The notes: generated by a model not told the origin, from the sequence alone. Counted from the stretch's first letter, positions 1 through 13,300 are shown. The stretch: 64,000 bases of DNA from Ampelomyces quisqualis (GCA_018398575.1 JAGTXZ010000011.1:992001-1056000); one strand, 5' to 3'. Translations and numbers: made by a program.

Positions 1-1070
1 TGTATATTTAATAATAGCTCTACTATTGCTTTAACATACCTAATAGAACACAAACTTACTAACATAACAGGCGCTATAACACAGAACTGTAGTGTAAGAC
101 TACTAACGCAACCTTCTTACTATATACTATACACTACTACAAATACGTAATACTAGCAACTCTTATCTATATAAGCAGGTATTATAGAGATATTGTAATA
201 GTTACCTAGAATTGCTAGTTAGTGCAGACAGAAGAGTAGCACTACTATAGTAATACTAGACACAATTGTTAAAAGACAGTATATGCAATATAATATAACT
301 AATAGCAGAAAAATACAACTTAATATACTCTAATATAAAACAAGAGATAAGAAGGTAGAAGATGCTAGGCTGTTCTCTACAGACAACTATAGTAAAAGAA
401 TACCTATAGTAAATTATAAGGGCAATTGTATTATAACAGAACAGACTACTATAGAACGTAGCTAATAGTTACCTTATCTAGACAATTACAAACTTTGCTG
501 TCTAATGTAACTATAATACAGCCTAACAGATGCGCTTATAATAGAATAAAACTAAACTAAATAATAATTAGAAGTAAGCTTTACTAGATAGTAACCTACA
601 TAGAAAGATAATAAAAATAGTTAATAAAGAGTTAAGGATAACACAAATTACTTCTAACATAACAACTATATTAGTATTAAACGCAACTAGAAACAAGTAT
701 ACTCGTATTAGAACAAACTAGCTGTTGTATGCACACTACAACCTGCTAGTAATAGATAAGTATATTAACAACCTTAATTACAATTTGTTTATATAGACAT
801 TAGAGCATAAATTAGGCTTTAAAAGTAAATGTAATAGTATATACTACTACTTAAGGAAGAAAGATAGGTAGGCGCAAATAAAGATATCTATAAAGGTACG
901 CTAGTACAGCGTATTACAAGAGACAGTTATATTAAAGATATACTAGGCGTTATTTATATTTAAACTACAAACATAACTAGTATAGTAGCATACTAGATCT
1001 ATAACAACAACTTACTAGGTAAATAGTTTTCTGTGTACAAAGCTATAGAATTACCTGTATTACGTGCATA

Positions 1071-1600
1071 ACTATTTATACTAACAGTAGATAACTATTA
1101 TATACGCTAACATTTAGTAAAGAACAGAAGAATAGAAAGGCACCTAATTGCTTACATTGTGCGCACTACTATTTATACTAATAGTAGACAACTATTATAT
1201 ACGCTAACAATTAGTTAAGAATAGAAAAGTACCTAATTACTTATATTATGCGCACTACTATTTATGCTAATAGTAGATAACTATTATATACGCTAACAAT
1301 TAGTTAAAGACAAAAGAGTACCTAATTACCTATATTGCGCGCACTACTATTTGTACTAATAGTAGATAACTATTATATACACTAACAATTAGTTAAGAAT
1401 AGAAAGGTACCTAATTACCTATATTGCGCGCACTACTATTTGTGCTAATAGTAGACAACTATTATATACGCTAATAATTAGTTAAAAATAGAAAAGTACC
1501 TAATTACCTATATTGCGCGCATAACTATTTGTGCTAATAGTAGACAACTATTATGTACGCTAGCACGCAGTTAAGAATAAGAGGCTATCTAATTAAACAG
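1071..1600. repeat. Six-copy minisatellite, 89-bp unit
   Basis: Units begin with ACTATTT at 1,071, 1,168, 1,257, 1,346, 1,435 and 1,524. Spacing is 97 bp once and then exactly 89 bp four times. Each unit holds a self-complementary TACTAATAGTAG-like core followed by CTATTATATACGCTAA. The last copy fades out near 1,600. Unit-to-unit differences are mostly C/T and G/A transitions. The array lies inside T1. Confidence 0.9.
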
Positions 1601-4271
1601 CCTAACTGCTATACTCTAGTAGAATTAAAGGTAATATTAGACTATATATGTTATAAAAACTCTACTTATACTTAAAAAGTAAAAACTCTGTTACGCTACA
1701 CATATTGCTTACTTCTACTACTCTTACTAATAGTTTTCTAATATTTAAAGTGTAAGCGCTTACTCTATATACTCTATACTAAGCAGTAAATTTAAGTAAT
1801 ATTAGTAGTACACTATATCTCTGTTTAAACAAGCGCTAAAACAAGCGCTAATAGATAATAGTGCAAAGGTTAAGCTTTTAGAGAATGTAACTCTAGAACT
1901 AATATACTAAAAACTAAGACGCTACAGAAACTAAAAACTGTTTAGACTCTAACACTACTGTCTTTAAGCCTTAACTCTAGTGTTAAAACAGACGTATAAC
2001 TAACTACTACACTAGCCTAACTAAAAAGTTACTTAATAAGATAGCCTAGAGATTAAATACTATATACTCTTAGATCTGCAGCCTTACTTGCTTGTTAACA
2101 AGAAAAATCTAGACGCAGCAGTAGCATAAGCACAACAAGCTAATATAAACTAAAAACCTATAAGACTAATATATGGAAAACGTTAGTAGTTAAAAGAGAA
2201 CTACTATTAGACTTAAGGCTGTTATATTATAGAAAGATACCTTACTATGCATAAATAAGTAGTTCTAACTGTTATAGAGTTGCAACTCTTCTTATCTAGT
2301 GCAAACCTATTTAGGTTACTACTATAAGAGAAAAAAAAACGTTAGGTAAAGAAAAGTGTGTTACTAAGAAACAAGACTATACTAGAAAAGGCAAGAGTTA
2401 TTCTAGTAACGCAACTACTTACTAATAATAGAAAGACGCTATATAGTATAGTAATAACGCTATAGCTTAATATATACAGGCATGTGTACGCTTAAATACT
2501 GCTAAACACTTAGATAGAAGTATAGAATACTCTGCTGTTATTAGTTTAATTACATATTAGCTTAATACTATACAAAGAAGCTGCCTGCTATATAAGTACT
2601 GTTGCAGCCTGCTAAAAATAGTAGCTAATAGTAGGCGCCTAGATGCTAGACATGTGCAGTAACTTGCAGACTTACATAATAAGATAAGAATAACTAGAAA
2701 TTACTAGTGCTTACACATTAAACTACCTAAATAGATAGGTTCTTAAGCCTAGCAAACTGCTTGAAGACTTTGTTTACTTACTACAAGACCTAAAGAATAT
2801 AAGTATACTTCTAAAACAGCTATGCTAGCTAACTAAAGACAGCCTAAATCTGCGAGATTTCTAAACCCTAGTCTTGCAGTAGTAGTAGTATAGTTATTCT
2901 ATAATAACAGGAAATAGAGCATTACTGCAATAAGTAGAAATTAAGAGAAGTTTAATAAACTAAGTGCAAATATAGTAGCACTAATAGGCTTAGTTATATT
3001 AAACGTAATAAGAGAATTTAATAACAACAGCACTAGAAAAACTATACTCTTCTATAGACACACTATAGAGAGTATGTTGCAAGTTCTATACATAGTATTA
3101 GCTAACAGAAAGCAGACTACTTTAATGCTATTTATAAAAAATAGAAGAACTTAGGAGGTATTTAACAGATTCTTATATAGAACAATATATTACAGGATAT
3201 TACTATACACACAAACTAATAAGAGAATAATAAAGCTAACGTTTTAGTGCTAAAGAATACTTTAACAACAACTTAGATAATATCCTAGCTAACTGCACAG
3301 AAGAGGAGCAAGATTGCTACAATACGCTTATAAACAATTATAATAACAAAGAAAAGAAGAAGGTAAACTTCTTAATAGAAAAGAATAGAGAAAAAGATAT
3401 TAGAGAAAAAGAGAAAGTTCTACACAGAGACACTAATAATATAAGTAGGTCTAAATATAATATAATATATAATAACTTGTATAGAGTGCTGTCTATATAC
3501 GTATACGTAAAGTATTAGGTAAGGTAAAAGATGTTTTACTAGAAGAGTCTAGACATATAGATAAACTTACACTAGAATATCTTTATAAGGTAGATAAACA
3601 GCTATAGTTTAAGAACTATAGAGGTAGCTAGAGCATTATAGCAGAAGACGCAGAAGAAGAATTTTTAACGTAAGCCTATAATATTGTAATTAAAGGCAAT
3701 ATACTTAACGTAATTACTTTAACTAAAGAGAAATAGTAACTAGAACTAGACAAGTGTAATAGGTTAGTGTAATAGTATAAAGAAGAAATAGAGTATTATT
3801 AAGTAGTTGTAAATAGCAGGCGTAGCAAATATTATAATAACTTAATATACTTTCGCTAGTATAATACGTAGATACTATTAGGTTAGCTTTAATATAACAT
3901 AATAGTGTAGACTACTATAGTAGACAGTGCAGCACTAGCAGAAACAGCATATAATTCTAATACAACTAACTAGCAAGATAGTTACTACTCTATAGGTAGT
4001 AGTAGTAGTTATAGCTATCTATATATAGAGCGCGTTGTGTACTTGCTAACTTGTACCCTATAGAACGTTAAGCCTAGTAGCTGTGTCTAGGCTAGTCTCC
4101 TTTTAAAGGAGCGTAATTTAACTATACTATACTTAATTAAAAAGCCTATATAACTAGATAAAGAAGACTAGCTTAGTTAGCCTACGCTATAAGAGTTTAA
4201 AGACATAGGCAGCTAGCTGCAGTATATAGTTCTACTAGTGCTATAGTACTTAATAGTTCTTAACTATTAAA

Positions 4272-4357
4272 TCTAGCAACACTAGTAACACTAGCAACAC
4301 TAGCAACACTAGTAATACAGGCAACACTAGTAACACAGGTAACACAGGTAATATAGG
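4272..4357. repeat. Short tandem array of a 9-bp AGCAACACT-like unit
   Basis: About nine degenerate copies of AGCAACACT or GGTAACACA lie just inside the right terminus of T1. The MITEs have only two or three such units at the same place, so this subterminal block has expanded or contracted between family members. Subterminal repeats of this kind often bind transposase, which is inference here. Confidence 0.7.
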
Positions 4358-4507
4358 CAACTTGCTATTAAGTTGCTATTAGGTTACTAGTAACTAGAAG
4401 TAAGTAGAGCAACTTTAGCAAATTGTCTAGTAGATAGTATTACTGTTAGGCAGCTGCAGGTCGCTACAACTAGGCTAACTAGACAAATCTTAATTTTTCC
4501 TAACGTA

Positions 4508-5511
4508 CTAGTGCCTTAACAGGTAGACGCTAGGAACTTAACGTCTCTGTATATTGCAACTACTTCTAGGTTATTCTATTATACTTGTATACAGATTTTA
4601 AAGAAGGACTTAGAAAGTTTTTTATAAGCTAACCTTTCTAAGAATACAGCTCTTGCTTATAACTACGTAACTCTTTAGGCTATTACTAGTCTACTATTAT
4701 AAATCTTCTAATTAGGGCTATAGCTTCTAGCTGTTGCCTTAACGCTGTGCGCTAGGCTTATAGAAACATTCTTATTAAGATATAGAGTACCTGCTTACTG
4801 TTAAGCTATTATCTAGCTTTCTACTAACGCTAGCTTCTTACTAGGTAGCTTAGCTTAGGTTCTTACTAGCTGCAATTTCTTTTGCAGTGCTAGCAATATA
4901 TCTAATAGTTAAATATCTAGCGTATTACTATTGTCTATAAGTTGCCTTAAAGGCCTATCTGTAGAATTTGTCTTTCTAAACTAATACTTAATCTTAAAGT
5001 TATAAGTAGCTAGCTTTATAGCCTAGCTAGCCTGTCTTTTAGACAGAGTTAATGTGCCTTTTAAGCTGCGTAGGTTGTTATAGTCTATCTATATTCCTAA
5101 CTAAACTACTAGCCTTTTAACATAGTAACACTAGTGCTATACTACTATAATAATAGTAAAGAGCTCTAGGTTGTATGTATAGTAGTTTCTTTTTATTGGC
5201 AAGAGTTTTCTTAATTAGAAGGCTATAGAGTGCTAGTTTTTATCTATATAAAGTTAAGAAAAGATGCTTACTACCTCCTAGATAGAGGTATTAGTTTCTA
5301 GCTTAAATAGAAGTATATAGTTATAGTGCTGTAGGACTAGCGTAGTTATAAACCTGTTGCAGAGCTAGCGCTTTGCCTTCTCTACTGCGTTAGGCTAGTT
5401 AAAAGGACTAGACTTTTTCTCTTAAACTAATCCTTTTAGAAGATTAGTAATAGAGCTAATAATAACAGAAAAACTCTATATAAAGCGTTAATAGAAGTTT
5501 GTAAAGCCTAA
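4508..5511 (-). mobile_element. C2 (part 1): RT/RNase H to integrase-linker segment of a Ty3/Gypsy element
   Basis: This is the reverse complement of C1 positions of about 31,290-32,390. It covers the end of RT, the RNase H region and the linker toward integrase, all on the minus strand with RIP stops. The left edge is the T1 insertion. The right edge is the A1 insertion, and C2 resumes at 26,825. C1 carries a 103-bp tandem duplication at 32,038-32,241 that C2 has only once. C2 also lacks about 20 bp near 4,525 relative to C1. Confidence 0.85.
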
Positions 5512-5697
5512 TGTAGTAAAGTAACATAGAAAGTAAGTCTAAAGGACGCTTAAGGCATAGCTAAGGGCATAGACAAGATATAATAGCTAAAGGGCTATTA
5601 GAGGAGAGAATAACTAACAATACACACACCTAATAATAATATATTCAATTCTACATTAAATCTAACAGGCCTTAGAGGTAAATAACGCTCTACTACA
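5512..5697 (+). repeat. A1 5' LTR (186 bp)
   Basis: It runs from TGTAGTAAAG to CTACTACA and pairs with 26,639-26,824. It is short for an element of this size. Three bases after the LTR a TAGCAAC stretch could be a RIP-altered primer-binding site beginning TGG; this is tentative. Confidence 0.93.
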
Positions 5698-6327
5698 TAT
5701 AGCAACGAATTACAACTCTAAATTCCTATTAGCCTAGGCCTTAGGAGGCTGTGCACCTGCGCATATACCTACGCTTTTCTGTAGTCCTTGTAACCTAGGA
5801 ATTGCAGGAACTTAACAGTCTAACAAGTGTTTAGCAAGCTACTACAGTTTTCTCTAGAATATAATTAGTATTTATTCTAAGGACATAGAGTTAGTACTCT
5901 AAGATTAGAGGAACAGAAAGTAGGATCTAGAGCAACGCCTATCTAGAGGGCCTAGAGCAACGCCTATCTAAAGTACCTAGATTAGCTACTACTAGAATCA
6001 AGTTAGAAGAGAGATTAAGCAGACTCTAAAAAGCAGAGTAATAGCTAAAAGAGTAAGACACAAGCTGCAGCTAAAGCTATATTAGGCTAAGCAAAAGCGC
6101 AAAGCTATTGCGCTCTACTAAGTATATAGTATACTAAAGAAGTCTTAGAGCACAGATAGCAGAAATAACTAAGAGCAGACTAAGGAAGACATTAAAACAG
6201 GTATTTAGAAAGAAAAAGAAACTAACAATTGCTTAGATAGCAAGTATAAAGAAATTAGGAAAAAATTAGTAGACTTTATAACAAAAGCGCTATCAGACAT
6301 TAGAAAAGCTTAAGCCTTTAGTTTTTT

Positions 6328-7144
6328 CGTCAGGAAAACACAACGTTAGCGACATCCGCAACATTAGCGACATTGTTAGAACAGTTAACTAGACAGTTTT
6401 TGACCGTAGTCTACAGTGCCTAGCTACTCCTATTTGTTCTGGCCGCCTAATTAGACAAAAACGCCCAAATTGATCCACCTGATCCACTAGACCTACCTGC
6501 CCCACCCGCGCGATTACGTAATTATTCTAAAAACCTAAAATATAGAGCTTAATTCCCTCTTTAAAACGCACTATTTAGAATTTTTATAGCTGCTCTAGTT
6601 GCTGAGATGCACAACTGCCAAGGCTTGTTTTCGCTAAATCTCTAGCACTTTAACTAGATAATATGTTATATTTTTTTTTAAAGAAATAGTAACTAAAGTG
6701 TAGATTTTACTTTTAAACTATTTTATTTTAATATATTATAGCGTAGGCGTTGAGATCTACTGTGTTCAACGTACTTTAAAGTTTTTTTAAAAAAGTTTAT
6801 AACTTTAACGCGCTATATCTCAATAACTAGAGTAGCTAAAAAAAATTTAAATAGTGCATTTTAAAGAGGGAATTCCGCTCTATATTTTGTATTTTTAGGT
6901 TACTTACGTAATCATGAAAATACAGCAATACAGTTACGTAAGTAAAATTGGCGACATTAGCAACACTAGCAACTCTGTTAGATCTGGCAACTCTGTTAGG
7001 TTGCTGTTAGGTTGCTGTCAGGTCGCTAGCAACTAGAAGTAAGTGGGGCAACTTTGGCGAATCGTCTGGTAGACAGTATCGCTGTTGGGCCGCCGCAGGT
7101 TGCAGCAATTGGGCTAATCAGATCAATCTTAAATTTTCCTAACG
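6328..7144 (+). mobile_element. MITE1: 817-bp non-autonomous DNA element with internal foldback
   Basis: Comparison with A2, which lacks the insert, gives exact edges. The element starts CGTCAGGAAAA and ends TTTTCCTAACG, giving terminal inverted repeats of about 11 bp, flanked by a 2-bp TT duplication (the sister copy has TA). A second, longer inverted repeat lies inside: arms of about 97 bp at 6,512-6,608 and 6,817-6,913, beginning GATTACGTAA. There is no coding capacity. The terminal 180-230 bp keep more C and G than the surrounding A1 sequence. Confidence 0.88.
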
Positions 7145-7149
7145 TTAGC

Positions 7150-8832
7150 AACCCTATACAAAGTAGTAACCTTAATCCTAGTCTTCTAGACTATTGCTCT
7201 TCTTTAGTTTATTTAAATAAGCTCTAACTACTGTTTAGGCACCTTACAAAAGCAACGCAGAGACAACACAGAACTGCTTAACAGCACATTAAGCTAGCAA
7301 CGCCTTAAATACCTTAACAAACAAAAAGCTCTACTACTAACGCTTGTAGAGTTAATAAGAGAAACTAGCGCAAATATAAGTAGTGCGCTAGAGAAGCAGG
7401 CTAAACAGCTATTAGAAGGGCACTCTAGGCGCAGAAGCATAAGCTAAGATAACTTAATATTAAAGGCCCTTTAGATACTAGCAAAGTCTTTTAACTAAGT
7501 GCAGCCTCTATTATATACAACGCAGTTACTGTCCTACCTAGTAGAAAACATGCTGTTGTTTAATAGTACTAATGTTACAGACTTTCTAGAGCGTTTTAAG
7601 GACTTCTTAAAGTACTATAGCTTTACAGACTAGATAATAATTAACAGACTAGTAGCCTACTGTAAGCTAAGACAGAGAACTATTATACAGGCGTCTAAAG
7701 AGTATACAGAAGCCTAGGACAACTACTTGTAGAGAAAGCTTTGTAATAGCTTCTAACAACGCTTTAGAAACAATAATAAAGGTTAACAGAAAGAGCGTGT
7801 AGAGTACTTTAAACACTAGCTAAGTAAGTGCTAAATAAGATTAGACCTAAAGATTAGAGACTACCTGCAGGACTTTTAAATCTATAGTAAAAGGTGTATT
7901 AAAGTAGGCACTATTAATAAAGACTGTTACAGCTACTACCTTGTTAAGAGACTGCTGCTCTAATACGCAACAAAGATCCTAGAGAAGTTTAGCCTAAAAA
8001 CAGACACTCTAAAGGACTTTAAGTACAAAAAGATCTAAGACTATCTAGCAAAGCGCCTAGAAGTAGAGGAAGAAGCGCGTATGTTAAATCTAGCAGAAGC
8101 TATAAGAGCTTTTAAACTAGAGGTAGAGTTTAAAGTAAAACTAGTAGCTAAATAACTATTAGCTCTACTGCAGCAAAACAACTTTAAACCTAGAATTAAG
8201 CTAAGAACAAACTTTTAACCTGCTACCCTTTAGTTAGTAACAAAGAGCACTCTATCTAGGAACTAGCGCAAGCAAGCTCCTTCTAGTACAGCACCTATAA
8301 AAAATAAAGTAAATAACCTTGTAGATAAGATGCTATAGCTTAGGCTTAACTAAATAACTATTAAGCAGCAGCTATAGAGCATGCAATAGACCTCTTGCAA
8401 AGCAGAGCTTATAAATAATCTAGTTATTTATGCCTTAGTTTGCAAGCAAACTAAAGAGTAATTAGAAGCCCTACAACTATATATGCCTTAGCTAGCCCTA
8501 TAAAACTAGGGCTATTAGAACTATAGGTAACAACAGTAAGCACAGAGGAATAATAACTATTAGCGTAATAGCTAGAACTATAGCAACTTAAACAACAATT
8601 AGAGTTACTAGTAGAGACGTTCTAGCAAAAGACTACTAAGTAGCTTTAGAATAAACTATTAGGTTTGTAATAAGACTAGGCATTTAAAGCAGAACTGCCT
8701 AACACTAAAAGGCTTTATTACTAACAGCTAGTGCTTCCTTAACAAACGCAACATACTTTAATAGAAGACGCCTAACAATCTATAGGGCAGAGTTACTAGC
8801 CTTCGCAACGTACAATAGGCTAAGACTATTTT
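7150..8832 (+). pseudogene. A1 gag remnant with CCHC zinc knuckle
   Basis: This is the plus-strand capsid/nucleocapsid frame of A1, read through TAG and TAA codons. A zinc knuckle of form C-x2-C-x4-H-x4-C lies at 8,658-8,699. Its first Cys is changed to Tyr (TGT to TAT), whereas A2 keeps all four ligands at 51,341-51,382. The frame is cut by B1 at 8,833 and resumes at 15,966, so gag and pol were probably contiguous in the ancestor. It is non-functional. Confidence 0.75.
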
Positions 8833-9131
8833 TATAAGAACGCAGGTAGGTACAGCTATTAGGATTAAATTAGATACGTATTAGAGGCATATAAAAGTGC
8901 GTGTTGTATCAGAGATTCTGGCTTGGCTATACACTTATAGGTCTTGTACAGAAGGACAAGAGAAACTTGTCCTCTATCTATGCTATAGGCTTATATTTAT
9001 AGTAGGCGTAGTAGCTAAGTTAGAGCGCTGTTAGAGCGCTTTTAGTTCTAATCTACTAGCTCTTTACATAATCTGTTACTAAGCCTTTATAAGGTATCAG
9101 ATATAACATGTGTTTATATATACTTGTTACA
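8833..9131 (-). repeat. B1 3' LTR (299 bp)
   Basis: It matches 15,667-15,965 and the B2 and B3 LTRs. Its outer end reads TATAAGAACGC where the others have TGTAACAACGC. The polypurine tract AAGAAGAGAGGTAA (minus strand) is directly adjacent. Confidence 0.9.
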
Positions 9132-9455
9132 TTACCTCTCTTCTTGAAATTAATAGTCTCTATTAATTAGGTCTGTATTAGTGTTATTTTAGATACCTCT
9201 CTAAATTGTTATAAACTTTTATTTACCTTAAGTTTATTTTAGAATAACGTAATATAGCTGTTTGTTATTGTTTTAATTAGCGCGCTAGTGCGTTTAACGT
9301 TCCTAACTTTACCTTAAGCTTTTTAAGCATATATATAAGGCTAGCCCTCTAGTATACTACTTCTTTATACTCTTCTCCTATACGTTTGTATACCTATAGC
9401 TATCTAAGCCTTGTCCTTTCTTAATTACTAGCTAACTATATAGTAGATACACACA

Positions 9456-10193
9456 ATACCTATTCCTGTCTCTCCTAAGGCTTATCCTCTAGCCTATTAG
9501 GTTATTTACCTATAGGCTGCAAGGGCTTTTGCCTGCAGCTATTTTAATATTAAGTTTAGATTCTATTTAGATGTGTCTAAGAAGTATGCTTATTGCACAC
9601 TCTTAAATAAGAAGTGTTGCCTAGTTCTCTTATATGCAGGCTAAGAGTATAATAGCCTTTCTAAGGCCTTTAACTGCAGGTTTACTGCCTTAAGTAGAGA
9701 TAAGTCTAACAAGGTAGTAGTAGAGCAAGAGGCTGCTGTTAAAGAGGCAGCGTTTTAGTTAGCTACTGTTGTGTAAGTAAGCACTGTACAAGTAGCTAAC
9801 ATAAATAACACTAACTTGTTAGTTAGCGCTTATTACTAGAGAGAGAAGCTAGCTAGGAAGGTTAGGGCAATAGCTAAGGAGGTTAGAGCGCTTAGAAAAA
9901 GTATAGCTAGGTTAACTAGTGTAGTTGCTTAGCTAGTAGATGTTATAATAGTATTAAGGGCTAATTAGTTAGCAGAGTAGAAGAAGGCGTAAGTAGTAAC
10001 GTTTTAGGTAGCAGTAGAGTAAGAGGCAGCAGCGCAGAAGGCTAGTACCTGCAGTAAGTAGAGCTAGAACAGAGAATAACTAGGTAGTACGTTAGTGTCT
10101 ATACCTAGGGATTTAGACAGTTAAGAACGTCCTACTAGTAGCAGCAATAGTCTGCTGTTAGATCTAATAGAAGAGTAAGACTTTTATTGTTAA
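9456..10193 (+). pseudogene. B1 accessory frame, antisense to the retrotransposon (about 245 codons)
   Basis: The frame runs antisense to gag-pol, between the chromodomain region and the 3' LTR. One frame stays in register over about 245 codons. All internal stops are TAA or TAG at Gln/Trp-compatible positions, and the ancestral ATG is ATA here. Near codons 43-54 is a motif reading K-[Y]-A-Y-C-T-L-L-N-K-K-C, which would be C-x2-C-x6-C if the Tyr is a mutated Cys. A Lys/Arg/Ala/Leu-rich stretch, probably coiled coil, follows at codons 125-170. The B2 copy keeps the ATG at 46,405. The function is unknown. I infer that it was coding from frame conservation in two copies. Confidence 0.55.
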
Positions 10194-10349
10194 TAGCTGT
10201 TACTTACTAGTATAGTAGTTATAATATTAAGTTTAATTTCCCTAATATAATTGTCTTGTAATGCTGTAAGATCTTTAACTTCTTTTTCCTATACTGTAAT
10301 CTACTTAGCTAACGCTTGTAGAAGTCCTAGCTGTTTTAGATAGCATTTA

Positions 10350-13300
10350 TAGAATGCTTGCAATATGTGTAGAGCGCCTATAAAGTTTAAGGTATTGTAC
10401 TAGGTAGAGTTAGAATTATAGCCTACCTATTTTACATAATACTTTAAGATAGAGTAGTACAGCTTGCTAGCTAAGATCTCTTTAACTTCTTATTCTTTAA
10501 CGCCTTAAATTAAGATGCTAGATAGGTTTAGGCTTAGCTAACTAGGCAAAGGGTTGTTAGAGTTCTTGCAAAGGACGTCTAGAGCAAACACGTTATAGAT
10601 CTTAGAACCTTTAGGTAGCTTTAGTTAAAATAAATAGCTAACTTGTTCTAGAACTTTAAAGAGGCCTTTTTACAATTTAGCAAGTTTGTGACTTAGGTAA
10701 GTAACAGATAGGTTTTAGGTTAAGAGGTAAACCTTGTTACCTACTACCTAATTAATAGGTTAATAATGTTTGTTTACCTTAGCAGCTATCTGTTACTGCG
10801 CCTTTTCTATATTGTCTTTAGCTGTGCGCTAGGCTTTATGCATGTAGGTAGCTAAGCTTAAGGCATCTTTAACGTTTACATCTTTGTGTTTCAAAGGAGA
10901 TAGTGCTTAATTCTAGCTCTATTATAGTTTAGATCTAAATAGAAGCTAGTATAGCGCTATACTAATTGCGGAGTATAGTAGCGTAGCTTAGGCTTAATTA
11001 ATTATTAGTAAAAGGTTACTCTAGTTGTCCTAGTAATAAGATACAAAGGGCCTTAATTGTTAATTAATATACTTGTTTATAATCTTAGTTTGTCTATTAG
11101 TTTGTTTATAGTAGGCTGTAGAAAGCTTAATTTGTACGCCTAGGATCTTGCAGAACTTAAACTAGAATTAGAATACAAACTAAAGGCTATGGTTAGACAC
11201 TATGCTTTTAGGCGTATAGCTAAATTAGTATACCTATTAGATAAACAAGTAAGCTATTCCTTAGGCGTTAATTATTTTATAGTAAGGAATAAAAATAGCT
11301 TACTTTAATAGGCGATTAATAATAACTATAATTTAATTATAGCTATACTAATTAGTTAAGAATGTTGTAAAATCTATACACAAATGCTATATAGGCCTGT
11401 TAGAGATTAGTAATAGATAGAGGAAACCTAGGGATTAGAGCTGTCTTAGATAGGATCTTTAACAGGAAACGCAGTTTTATACATAGCGTTTGCATATAGC
11501 CTCTATGCCTTTCTAGTAGTATTGCTAAGCTAGAAGCTAATATATCTTTATAGCGCTTAAGTAAGCAGTAGATACCTAATTGTAAGCCTCTCTAATTAGT
11601 TAGGTGCATAAGAGGGAATCTCTAGGTATACAAAGGCGTAAGTAATAAAGTAGTAGTCTTTCTTAGACATAATATAGCTGTAGTAGCTTAAGACGCTCTT
11701 TCTTAAAGGAGTAGTAATTCTCTACTAGTAGGGCTTTAATTAGTTCTAACAAGTTAAGATTTAGAAGAGCACTAATAGATTAGACTAAAATAGCTAAAAC
11801 TTTAACCTCTAGCTAGTTACAAATATAGTTCTAAGCTAGTTTAGAGTTAACTAGAGGGTTTAGGCGTTTAGGTTCTAAAAGTACATAGGATCTGTTGTCT
11901 TGTTAGGCAGCCTTAACCTTACTAACGTTCTGTTTCCTTTAGCTTAGGATATTAGCTTACTTGTTAAGCTTGCTAGGCGTGTACTTAATATAGAAATTAA
12001 AAGAAGTAATAATCTCTGCCTATTGTGCTTAACGTGCATTAAGGACCTTAGTAGTTATAAAGTATTCTAAGGAGTAGTAATCTAAATACACTTGGATTTA
12101 ACTCTATATAGAAGTAAGTTTAGCTCTCTACTTCTTAAACGCTTTTAGAATAGTAAAAAGTTCTTTGTTATATATTTCTTAATTAAGCTTAGCCCTAGAT
12201 AAAGCGTAACTATAGAAGGCTACAGAATACTACTTGTTGTTAGGGTACTTCTAAAAGAGTACTCCTGCTATTACTCTATCTAACGCGTTAGTTTCTAACT
12301 TTATATTATACTTAGGATAGAAATAAGATAGCGTAGAAATAGCTAGAAGTAAGGCTTTAATCTAATTAAAAGCCTTTTAGCAGTCTGTAGTCTATTTAAA
12401 CAGTGTAGCAGGACTTTAAAGCTTTATAATTAGTTCAGCTACATAGAAGAAATTCTTAATAAATTGTTAATAAAAACTAGTAAAACTAAGAAATAACTTA
12501 ACGCTAGTAACTATAGTAGGTTTAGCCTAGTTTTAGAGTGCTTTTACCTTGTTAGAGTTAACTTTAGTGCCCTAGTTTGTTAAAACGTAACTTAGATACT
12601 TTGTGCAGGTTACATAGAATTTACTCTTCTAAATGTCTACTTAGAGTCCTGCAGTACATAGGCGCTCTAAGACCTTTTAGACGTGTTCCTAATATAAGTT
12701 TATATCCTTAGAGTAGATTAGAATATTATTAAGATACGTAATACAGAAATTGTTAAGATAATTAATTAGTACATTGTTTATATAGCGTTAATACGTAGCT
12801 AGCCTATTGCACAAGCTAAAAGGAAAAACCTTATACTTATATATACTATAATAGGTCTAAAAGGTAGTATACTCTTTAGAGTTAGGATCTATACAAATTT
12901 TGTTAAAGGCAGCCTAGATATTAAACTTAGTAAAGATCTTAGCTTTAAAGGGGCGTAATAGCAGCTTATTAATGCAAAGGATTAGATAGACGTCCTTGCG
13001 CGTAAGGGCGTTAATCTTCTAGTAGTCTATATAGATGCGTATATCTCTATTTGGTTTGCGTACACAAAGGATAAGTAAAGTAAAAGGACTTTAGCTAGCC
13101 TTAATAAAACCCTTCTAAAAGTATTCCTAGACGTAGGCCTTAGTAGCTTTAAGCTCCTTCTAATTTTGCTTGTACAAGAGACTAAACGCATTTAGTAATA
13201 GTTCTTTAAGAATAATCTTGTAATTATACAGACAGTAAAGAGGCAATTAATTGGCTGCTAACTTGCTAAATACATTCTAATACTAAGAGTAACAGGTAGG

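Larger units (their letters stand above)
1..4505 (+). mobile_element. T1: right portion of a large RIP-degraded DNA element with a MITE-type terminus
   Basis: The right end (about 4,272-4,505) matches the last ~235 bp of the MITEs at 6,328-7,144 and 23,623-24,459, ending in CCTAACG followed by TA. The C2 retroelement starts immediately after that TA, so T1 inserted into C2. The rest does not match the MITEs, so T1 could be a larger, possibly autonomous relative. Its left end lies outside the window. A plus-strand frame at about 3,050-3,480 reads as a charged, helical polypeptide with RIP-type stops; I do not recognise it. From 1 to 1,070 I see only AT-rich degraded sequence. It may be a composite of several elements. 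Confidence 0.5.

Noticed and set aside
1071..1600. CRISPR array
   Set aside because: Repeats are contiguous 89-bp units without distinct spacers, in a eukaryotic context.
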